Part shown: piece by piece, positions 14,650 through 19,733 of the stretch
How positions within the stretch are numbered: position 1 is the first letter of the stretch
How the letters are laid out: every line of letters begins with the position of its first letter
Source of the DNA: Saprospiraceae bacterium UBA6168
GTDB taxonomy: Bacteria; Bacteroidota; Bacteroidia; Chitinophagales; Saprospiraceae
Direction: 5' to 3'
Length of the DNA: 19,733 nt
Assembly (NCBI GenBank): GCA_002435785.1
Contig: DIUC01000046.1
Coordinates: forward strand, 1-19,733
Position numbers and translations under genes: made by a program
The notes under the pieces: model-generated
Seen by the model: only the letters and a program-made list of their open reading frames with translations
What the model was told of the DNA's origin: nothing
Databases searched by the model: none

Positions 14650-15876
14650 TTAGCCCCTGCCTCTCTTGCCACCGCCACCACCACTGTTGCCGCCGCCACT
14701 ATTTCTTGGTGCAGAAGGTGTGGAAGGCGAAGAGCTGCGGCTGTTGTCTATGCGTGGTGCTGGAGTGCTTCTTTGCGGAGCACTGCTGCGGTTGTTGTCT
14801 AAGTTGGGGGTGGAACGGGGAGCCGTCTCTGTGCGCTGGCGAGTTGTAGGCGCCTGACGAACATCCTCATTGCTACCGCCACGGCTTGGACGGGTCACTT
14901 CTGGCGTACGATCCGTCCTCGGGCTCGGGGTGCGGTTCGGTGACACCTCTGGTCGGTTGCGGTCGCTTGGATTTGGATTGGCACGCTCATTTTCGGATGG
15001 GCGGCGATTCTCGTCCGTGCGAGTTTCGTTCAATTCCCGGCGAAGTTGGTTCCTTTCGGCCTCCCGGCTGCTGGCATCGTTTTGAGGCGTTGACTGCAGA
15101 GCCTGGTTATTGGGAGTTGTACCACGACGGCCAGTTGAACCACCATCGTAACGTGCGTCAGTTGGGCCGCCGCTGCCACTCCTCCTCGAACCGTTGTAGC
15201 GGTTGTTGGAATTGTTGTTGTAGTTATTGTTGCTAACAGTGTTGTAGCTGTAGCCATTGCCCCAAGTTGGAGGGCAGTAGTAGTTGCTGTAACCGCCGCC
15301 ACCGTAGCCACCGGCGTAGTAGTTTCCGCCGCCGAAGCCGCCACCACCGAAGCCATTGCCATAATAATTGTTGGTCACGTAGGTGTTGCCGAAACCGCCA
15401 CCATAGCCGTTGTTCCAACCCCAAGGGTTGTTGTAGAAGCTGTTGCGGCCCCAGGAGTTGTAGCCGTAGAAGCCACTGTTCCAGCGGTTGTACCTGCGCC
15501 AAGGGCTGTAGTTGTCATAAATGAGCACCGTTACCCCAGGCGACCAAAATGGGTCGTAGTAAGCCACGTCAACATAAACTGGGTCAAAATAGCCGAAGCC
15601 GTAGTAGGGACGATTGAAACGGCGAATACGGGAACTATAATAATAGTTGTAATCGTCGTAATCTTCGTAGCCTTGGTAGGCTGCGTCGTCGTAGTCCCTG
15701 TTGTTCCGGTCATTGCTGGCGTAGCTGTCCGAGGAGGAACTGTTCGAGGACGAATAGTAGTACCCAGCGTCGGTGTCTGGGTTGTAGTAAAGGTCGTCGT
15801 ACTGAGCGTGGCTGGTGTTTGCCAAGCCGAGGACAAAGGAGACGACCAGGGCGAAGAGCAATTTATTCTTTTTCAT
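14650..15876 (-). CDS. Exported low-complexity Tyr/Gly/Asn-rich protein
   Basis: 408 residues with a clear signal peptide (MKKNKLLFALVVSFVLGLA, cleaved after NTSHA). Segments in order are Asp/Tyr/Ser-rich (about 25-80), aromatic with some predicted strands (RPYYGFGYFDPVYVDVAYYD, about 88-130), Gly/Asn/Tyr-rich with a single Cys (about 130-235), and an Arg/Ser/Pro/Asn-rich tail expected to be disordered, ending in GGGGGKRGRG. I know similar low-complexity exported proteins from Bacteroidota annotations but no function for them. Composition suggests a surface, adhesive or matrix component; that is inference only. There is no typical C-terminal T9SS sorting domain. It has its own terminator and is divergent from proS. 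Confidence 0.85.
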   Translation of the reverse strand: MKKNKLLFALVVSFVLGLANTSHAQYDDLYYNPDTDAGYYYSSSNSSSSDSYASNDRNNRDYDDAAYQGYEDYDDYNYYYSSRIRRFNRPYYGFGYFDPVYVDVAYYDPFWSPGVTVLIYDNYSPWRRYNRWNSGFYGYNSWGRNSFYNNPWGWNNGYGGGFGNTYVTNNYYGNGFGGGGFGGGNYYAGGYGGGGYSNYYCPPTWGNGYSYNTVSNNNYNNNSNNRYNGSRRSGSGGPTDARYDGGSTGRRGTTPNNQALQSTPQNDASSREAERNQLRRELNETRTDENRRPSENERANPNPSDRNRPEVSPNRTPSPRTDRTPEVTRPSRGGSNEDVRQAPTTRQRTETAPRSTPNLDNNRSSAPQRSTPAPRIDNSRSSSPSTPSAPRNSGGGNSGGGGGKRGRG

Positions 15877-15969
15877 TTTACAAATATTTTATTGGTAATT
15901 ACTTCGACTCTCACTTGCGAGATTGCAGTCACGAAATTATTAGCTTTGCGCCACTTTTTCGTTAAGGTA

Positions 15970-15992
15970 GCACTAAAATTCAATTTTAGCGC
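15970..15992. promoter_or_regulatory. Operator-like palindrome
   Basis: CTAAAATT (15973-15980) and AATTTTAG (15982-15989) flank a single C. After one mismatch (15972 with 15990) a further GC/GC pair extends the dyad to 23 bases. It sits just downstream of the TAGCTTTG box between two divergent genes, where a repressor site would be expected. Confidence 0.4.
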
Positions 15993-16070
15993 TGTTAAAG
16001 TTTTAAAGGTAAGACAATTTCACGACCGAACTGTTTTTAAAATTTATTTAAAAAACGCTTAAAGTCAAGG

Positions 16071-16107
16071 TTTTTGGGCCAAAAAAGCCTGTTTTATGGC
16101 TTTTTTT
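16071..16107 (+). terminator. Terminator-like hairpin with competing stem in the proS leader
   Basis: AAAAAAGCC (16081-16089) pairs with GGCTTTTTT (16098-16106) over an 8-base loop and runs into T residues, as an intrinsic terminator does. The same A-run also pairs with the preceding TTTTTGG (16071-16077 with 16079-16085), so the two stems exclude each other. It lies 94 bases before the proS ATG. On the minus strand it could equally terminate leftward transcription. Confidence 0.5.
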
Positions 16108-16200
16108 AGTTAAAATTTGAATTTATCGGCGAAAACTGGATTACAGCATTTATCCAAAACAAGTGCGGCCCGCCTCCGTAAAATCGGCATAAAAAAAGTT

Positions 16201-17667
16201 ATGGCAAAAGAAATCACTTCCAGAGAGCAGAATTATTCCCAATGGTACATTGACATCGTACAAAAAGCCAACCTCGCCGACAATTCGGCGGTGCGGGGCT
16301 GCATGGTCATCAAGCCGAACGGCTATGCGATTTGGGAAAACATGCAGGCACAGCTCGACCGCATGTTCAAGGAAACTGGCCACGTCAACGCCTATTTCCC
16401 GTTGTTTATCCCCAAAAGCTTCCTCAGCAGGGAGGCGCAACACGTAGAGGGCTTTGCCAAAGAGTGCGCCGTCATCACGCACCACCGCCTGATGAACGCC
16501 CCGGACGGAAGCGGTGTCGTGGTGGACCCGTCGGCTAAGCTGGAGGAGGAACTCATCGTACGCCCCACTTCCGAAACCATCATCTGGGACACCTACCGCA
16601 CCTGGATTAACAGCTACCGTGACCTGCCGCTGCTCATCAATCAATGGGCAAACGTGGTGCGCTGGGAAATGCGTACCCGCTTGTTCCTGCGCACAGCAGA
16701 GTTCCTGTGGCAGGAGGGCCACACCGCACACGCCTCCAAAGAGGAAGCCGTGGCAGAAACCCGAACCATGCTCGATGTTTATGCGACCTTCGCTGAGGAG
16801 TGGATGGCCATGCCGGTCATCAAAGGCGTAAAAACGGCCAATGAACGATTCGCTGGCGCAGAAGACACCTATTGTATAGAGGCGATGATGCAGGACGGCA
16901 AGGCGCTGCAAGCTGGTACTTCCCACTTTTTGGGGCAAAATTTTGCGAAAGCGTTTGACGTGAAGTTTTCCAACAAAGAAAACCAACAGGAGTACGTCTG
17001 GGCGACGTCGTGGGGCGTAAGCACCCGCCTCATCGGTGCGCTCATCATGACCCACTCGGACGACGACGGCCTTGTTTTGCCACCAAAAATCGCCCCGACG
17101 CAGGTGGTCATCGTGCCGATACCAAAGCCGACGCCAGAGATTGACGAGGCTGCCGACAAGCTGATGAAAGAGCTGCGCTCAAAGGGCATTCGAGTGAAGT
17201 ACGACATGGACGACCAAAAGCGTCCCGGTTTCAAATTTGCGGAGCACGAGATGAATGGCATCCCCGTCCGCCTCGGCATCGGCGCCCGTGACCTCGCTGA
17301 AGGCAAGGTGGAAGTGGCTCGCCGCGACACCAAAGAAAAGGCCAACCAGCCCGTGGAAGGCATCGCCGACTACATCATCGCCCTGCTCGACGAGATTCAG
17401 CAGAACCTATTCGACCGTGCCGCTGCCTACCGTACAGAGCACACTACACCGGTTGACAATTTCGACGACTTCAAGTCCGTGCTGGAAGGCAAAGGCGGCT
17501 TCGTGAGCGCCCACTGGGACGGCACTTCGGAGACCGAGGAAAAAATCAAGGAACTGACCAAGGCCACCATCCGCTGCATCCCACTCAACAATCCGCAGGA
17601 GGAGGGCAAGTGCGTTTTGACGGGCAATCCGTCGAAGGAAAGGGTTCTCTTCGCAAGAGCCTATTAA
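16201..17667 (+). CDS. proS: Prolyl-tRNA synthetase, archaeal/eukaryotic-type
   Basis: 488 residues, the short form without the editing insertion. This class IIa synthetase charges tRNA-Pro in the cytosol. Class II motifs are visible: motif 1 region with CMVIKPNGYAIWENMQ (34-49), RPTSE (121-125) for proline and ATP binding, and motif 2 RWEMRTRLFLRTAEFLWQEG (154-173). The anticodon-binding domain follows from about 300 (QVVIVPIPKP), with a C-terminal domain ending in ERVLFARAY. The frame is open back to 16117, but the family N-terminus begins at MAKEITSREQ, so I use 16201. Its TAA stop abuts the left end of the four-helix-bundle element. Confidence 0.96.
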   Translation: MAKEITSREQNYSQWYIDIVQKANLADNSAVRGCMVIKPNGYAIWENMQAQLDRMFKETGHVNAYFPLFIPKSFLSREAQHVEGFAKECAVITHHRLMNAPDGSGVVVDPSAKLEEELIVRPTSETIIWDTYRTWINSYRDLPLLINQWANVVRWEMRTRLFLRTAEFLWQEGHTAHASKEEAVAETRTMLDVYATFAEEWMAMPVIKGVKTANERFAGAEDTYCIEAMMQDGKALQAGTSHFLGQNFAKAFDVKFSNKENQQEYVWATSWGVSTRLIGALIMTHSDDDGLVLPPKIAPTQVVIVPIPKPTPEIDEAADKLMKELRSKGIRVKYDMDDQKRPGFKFAEHEMNGIPVRLGIGARDLAEGKVEVARRDTKEKANQPVEGIADYIIALLDEIQQNLFDRAAAYRTEHTTPVDNFDDFKSVLEGKGGFVSAHWDGTSETEEKIKELTKATIRCIPLNNPQEEGKCVLTGNPSKERVLFARAY

Positions 17668-17699
17668 TAGGGATGAGGAATGAGGGATTAGGGATGAAA
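17668..17699 (+). repeat. Left 32-bp inverted repeat (GGGATGA heptamers)
   Basis: After an initial TA the repeat is four 7-base units (GGGATGA, GGAATGA, GGGATTA, GGGATGA) and AA. It is identical to the complement of 18269-18300 and begins at the base after the proS stop codon. Confidence 0.9.
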
Positions 17700-17762
17700 G
17701 GGGCAGTGGGTTTTTGCAAGATTATTTTCAAATTTGAGTTTTCAAAATCATACTGTTAATCA

Positions 17763-17817
17763 GGAATGAGGGGTTAGGGATGAAGCAGTCCCTATTTCAT
17801 TCCTCACTCCTCACCCC
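17763..17817. repeat. Internal palindromic copy of the GGGATGA array
   Basis: The left arm (17763-17784) and right arm (17795-17817) are imperfectly complementary and built from the same heptamer. The centre, GAAGCAGTCCC then two variable bases and TTTCAT, is shared with the copy at 18258-18274, so the two have a common origin. It lies just before the GTG of the four-helix-bundle gene. Confidence 0.75.
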
Positions 17818-17831
17818 ACATCTCTATCATC

Positions 17832-18206
17832 GTGGATACTATTGAGAAAATCGAAGCGCTAAAGAAACGGACGAAGCAGATGGCATTGCGGGTCATAAAG
17901 ATGACACAAAAGCTGCCAAAAACCGATGAAGCGAGAGTCATTGGAAAGCAGATATTGAGAAGTGCGACTTCGGTTGCTGCCAATTATAGGGCGGTAGCCC
18001 GCAACCGTTCTGATGCTGAACGGATAAGCAAAATTAGCATCGTGGTGGAAGAGGCGGACGAGACTTTGTTTTGGTTGGAATTGTTGGTAGAAGCTGAAAT
18101 AGTACCCTTCGCAAAGCTTTCAGATTTGATGGCCGAATGCGAAGAAATCCTAAAAATCATCTCCAAATCACTTTCCAACCTCAAAGAAAAAGCAAACAAA
18201 AAATAA
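17832..18206 (+). CDS. Four-helix-bundle protein, S23/IVP family
   Basis: 124 residues, matching the family of small four-helix-bundle proteins named after the ORF in 23S rRNA intervening sequences (TIGR02436 type). Family blocks are LPKTDEARVIGKQILRSATS (28-47), VAANYRAVARNRSDAERISK (48-67) and EEADETLFWLELLVEA (73-88); the C-terminus is Lys-rich. The start appears to be GTG at 17832, as no in-frame ATG gives the usual N-terminus; ATG at 17880 would remove part of the first helix. The biochemical role of this family is not settled. Related bundles include the Avd accessory protein of diversity-generating retroelements, but no reverse transcriptase or variable repeat is present here. The gene is enclosed by matching inverted repeats. 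Confidence 0.88.
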   Translation: MDTIEKIEALKKRTKQMALRVIKMTQKLPKTDEARVIGKQILRSATSVAANYRAVARNRSDAERISKISIVVEEADETLFWLELLVEAEIVPFAKLSDLMAECEEILKIISKSLSNLKEKANKK

Positions 18207-18210
18207 ATTC

Positions 18211-18300
18211 AGGGATGAGGAACAATTCAGGGATGAGGAATAAGGGATGAGGAATGAAGCAGTCCCCGTTTCATCCCTAATCCCTCATTCCTCATCCCTA
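18211..18300. repeat. Right palindromic array including the right inverted repeat
   Basis: GGGATGA/GGAATGA-type heptamers run from 18211 to 18258, then a short loop (GCAGTCCCC), then complementary units at 18269-18300. The right arm forms the perfect match with 17668-17699 and also pairs, with mismatches, with the adjacent left arm. RNA from here could therefore fold locally or with the left end of the unit. Confidence 0.85.
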
Positions 18301-18305
18301 ATTTC

Positions 18306-19523
18306 ATGGATACTTTTACCCAATTGGCCCTCGGCGCCGCCTGCGGCGAAGCAGTTTTAGGCAAAAAAATCGGCAACCGGGCCATGGTCTGGGGCGCATT
18401 CGGCGGCATCCTGCCCGACTTCGATGTGGCCGCCTCCTTTTTCACCGACGAGATTACGGCGCTGGCCTTCCACCGTGGCTTCATGCACAGCATTACGTTT
18501 GCAGTGCTGGCAGCGCTGGGATTGGGCTGGCTGGTCGAGTGGCTGTACCGCAGTGGCCACTACCGACGAACGGGCTACAAGGGCTTCGTGATGGCAGCCG
18601 TCATGGTGTTTTATGTGCTGCTGATGCTCGGCATCCGCTGGATTTTCGGGGATGCGGTGCAGACTTGGGGACATCTGGCTGTGGCCGTGCTGCTTGGCGG
18701 CGGGCTGGCTTTTTTGATTTGGAAAAAATACGTGTCGCAAGAACTCCTGCCCGTGCAAGCCTCCCGCTGGAACTGGGTTTTGCTTTTCTTCGTCTCCATT
18801 TTCACCCACCCGATTTTGGATTGTTTCACGGTGTACGGTACACAGCTCTTCCAGCCATTCAGTGACTACCGGGTGAGCTGGGACAATATCTCCGTAGCCG
18901 ACCCCGCCTACACCATCCCGCTGGCGCTGGGCTTTATCGTGGCTGCTTTCATTGCGAGGGAGAAACGGGCGAGGCGCATCGCCAACTGGACGGGCATTGC
19001 GCTCAGTTCGGCGTACATGGTTTTCACTTTTTACCACAAAGCAGCGTTCGAGCGCATTTTCAAAGAATCATTGGCGAAGGAAGGCATCAAGTACCAGCGC
19101 ATGATGTCCGGCCCGAGCATCCTGAACAACATGCTCTGGCTTGGCGTGGCAGAAGGCGATACGGCCTACTACCACGGCTATTACACGTTTTTTAGCGCCG
19201 ACAAACGGGTGAAAAACTTCCACGTCATCCCGAAAAACCATGAGAAGCTGGCCGCCTACGAGAACGACCCAACGCTCAAAACCCTGCGCTGGTTCTCGAA
19301 GGATTTCTACAACGTCATCGTGCGGAAGGATGGCCGCTTGCAGTACAACGACATGCGCTATGGCTCTTTCAAAGAGGGCTTCAAGGACGAGAACGACTAT
19401 GTTTTCAAGTTCATCTTGGAGGAAAAGGACGGGAAGCTGAAGGCCACGCAGTCAAGGGAGGGAAGGAAGATTAATGGGGATGCGTTTTCAAAATACATGG
19501 ATAGGGTGAGGGGGAGGGAGTGA
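18306..19523 (+). CDS. Membrane protein of the YdjM/DUF457 putative metal-dependent hydrolase family
   Basis: 405 residues. The N-terminal half has the family signature: TQLALGAACGEAVLG (5-19), GGILPDFD (33-40), HRGFMHS (56-62) and later FTHPILDCFT, supplying the conserved His and Asp that underlie the hydrolase label. At least five membrane segments are visible up to about residue 240 (for example ITFAVLAALGLGWLVEWLY). The C-terminal part, from about 250, is soluble and charged. Substrate and reaction are unknown; E. coli YdjM is SOS-controlled, but no LexA-like site is evident here. The start is five bases past the right end of the four-helix-bundle unit, and I see no promoter between, so transcription may come from within or upstream of that unit. 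Confidence 0.86.
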   Translation: MDTFTQLALGAACGEAVLGKKIGNRAMVWGAFGGILPDFDVAASFFTDEITALAFHRGFMHSITFAVLAALGLGWLVEWLYRSGHYRRTGYKGFVMAAVMVFYVLLMLGIRWIFGDAVQTWGHLAVAVLLGGGLAFLIWKKYVSQELLPVQASRWNWVLLFFVSIFTHPILDCFTVYGTQLFQPFSDYRVSWDNISVADPAYTIPLALGFIVAAFIAREKRARRIANWTGIALSSAYMVFTFYHKAAFERIFKESLAKEGIKYQRMMSGPSILNNMLWLGVAEGDTAYYHGYYTFFSADKRVKNFHVIPKNHEKLAAYENDPTLKTLRWFSKDFYNVIVRKDGRLQYNDMRYGSFKEGFKDENDYVFKFILEEKDGKLKATQSREGRKINGDAFSKYMDRVRGRE

Positions 19524-19527
19524 GGGT

Positions 19528-19733
19528 TTATAAATTGCGAAGCGCTAACTTATTTGAACTTACAGAGCCACGACTCATTTCGGGCAATCCACATACGTTT
19601 ACCTGCCATCCTACTACATCAAAATTACCTCTAAATTTTTCAAGTGCATCCTAAGCGCTTAGACCTGCCTTTATAAAGTTGTAAATGCTACGGTGAACGT
19701 TCAGCGCCACTACTCCAAAATCGGAGTTGCCAC
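19528..19733 (-). pseudogene. Possible broken coding remnant at the window edge
   Basis: Read leftward from 19731, one frame gives 26 codons (GNSDFGVVALNVHRSIYNFI and six more), a TAG at 19653-19651, then 40 further codons (DALEKFRGNFDVVGWQVNVC onward) to a TAA at 19530-19528. The composition on both sides of the TAG looks like ordinary protein with helix- and strand-like patterns, unlike random intergenic DNA. I do not recognise the family. It may be a gene with a nonsense mutation or sequencing error, entering from the right, or a chance frame. Confidence 0.33.

Larger units (their letters stand above)
15877..16200. promoter_or_regulatory. Divergent regulatory region upstream of proS
   Basis: About 320 bases containing an exact plus-strand -7 box TAGCTTTG at 15941-15948, a near-perfect 23-bp palindrome at 15970-15992 and two overlapping hairpins at 16071-16107. 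A minus-strand box TACCTTTA (16011-16004) is one base from consensus and could serve the low-complexity gene. If the box at 15941 drives proS, the leader is about 245 bases, long for a Bacteroidota mRNA. Confidence 0.5.
17668..18300. mobile_element. Inverted-repeat-bounded unit carrying an S23/IVP-type gene
   Basis: The 32 bases at 17668-17699 are the exact reverse complement of 18269-18300; I checked this base by base. The unit is 633 bp with 569 bp between the repeats and holds one gene, 17832-18206. TA lies at both outer ends (17668-17669 and 18299-18300), which fits either the repeat ends or a TA target duplication; no longer flanking duplication is visible. The left end follows the proS stop directly and the right end is five bases before the next ATG. 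No transposase is present. 23S rRNA intervening sequences have the same plan, an S23 ORF between complementary ends, but normally lie inside rRNA genes. Calling it mobile is inference. Confidence 0.55.

Noticed and set aside
15030..15362. Frames rich in Ala/Thr, Gln/Leu or Ser/Arg/Cys overlapping the low-complexity gene
   Set aside because: They are shifted readings of the repetitive Gly/Asn/Tyr codons. Only the 14650-15876 frame has a signal peptide and a terminator at its end.
15941..16200. T-box riboswitch upstream of proS
   Set aside because: No T-box consensus or specifier stem is visible, and the class is essentially absent from Bacteroidota.
16117..16200. Extended N-terminus for prolyl-tRNA synthetase
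   Set aside because: The 28 extra codons match nothing in the family, whose N-terminus aligns with MAKEITSREQ at 16201.
16150..17055. Minus-strand open frame of about 300 codons
   Set aside because: Antisense to proS, whose motifs are unmistakable; the reverse translation has no recognisable domain.
17668..18300. CRISPR array
   Set aside because: Units are 7 bases, directly adjacent and degenerate, without unique spacers of constant length, and no cas gene is present.
17668..18300. Diversity-generating retroelement, because of the Avd-like four-helix bundle
   Set aside because: No reverse transcriptase, template repeat or variable repeat lies in the window, and the S23 family is far wider than Avd.

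Overview
The window comes from a member of the Bacteroidota, most likely from the Saprospiria or a neighbouring environmental lineage. Four things point there: -7 promoter boxes of the form TAnnTTTG with no clear Shine-Dalgarno sites, a DUF5916 outer-membrane protein, a FadL/OmpP1-type barrel of the sort seen in Bacteroidota, and a YbeY that lacks the usual third zinc histidine. The placement rests on motifs and has not been checked by search. I see no rRNA, tRNA, CRISPR array or complete insertion sequence.

Layout, left to right. (1) 37-2325, minus: DUF5916 secreted/outer-membrane protein with a non-ATG start. (2) 2647-3636, plus: NAD-dependent epimerase-type reductase, convergent with (3) a minus-strand operon at 5381-3679: RsbW-like ATP-binding protein, ybeY, rlmB, with a good promoter at 5553-5583. 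(4) 6950-5772, minus: thiolase. (5) 8525-7199, minus: membrane-anchored endonuclease/exonuclease/phosphatase-fold protein overlapping a DgkA-type lipid kinase. (6) 8785-12197, plus: ALDH7-family aldehyde dehydrogenase, adk and obg, separated by spacers made of palindromic arrays of 7-8 base units. (7) 12198-13027: a cluster of terminators facing both ways, an unexplained stretch, and a frameshifted, truncated remnant of a class II aldolase/adducin-family gene. (8) 14500-13028 and 15876-14650, minus: FadL-like barrel and a low-complexity Tyr/Gly/Asn-rich exported protein. (9) 16201-17667, plus: proS with a structured leader. (10) 17668-18300: a 633-bp unit with perfect 32-bp inverted ends enclosing an S23/IVP-type four-helix-bundle gene. 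(11) 18306-19523, plus: YdjM/DUF457 membrane protein, followed by a possible broken gene fragment running to the window edge.

Most genes are housekeeping functions: translation and ribosome maturation (ybeY, rlmB, obg, proS), nucleotide balance (adk), lipid and amino acid metabolism, and envelope proteins. The unusual content lies between the genes. The strongest candidate for something undescribed is the four-helix-bundle unit. Its architecture, a small S23-type ORF inside long complementary ends, resembles the intervening sequences of 23S rRNA genes, but here it sits between two protein genes and begins directly after the proS stop codon. Its ends are built from a heptamer (GGGATGA), and other spacers in the window use the same design with different units, which suggests a general spacer-forming process in this genome.
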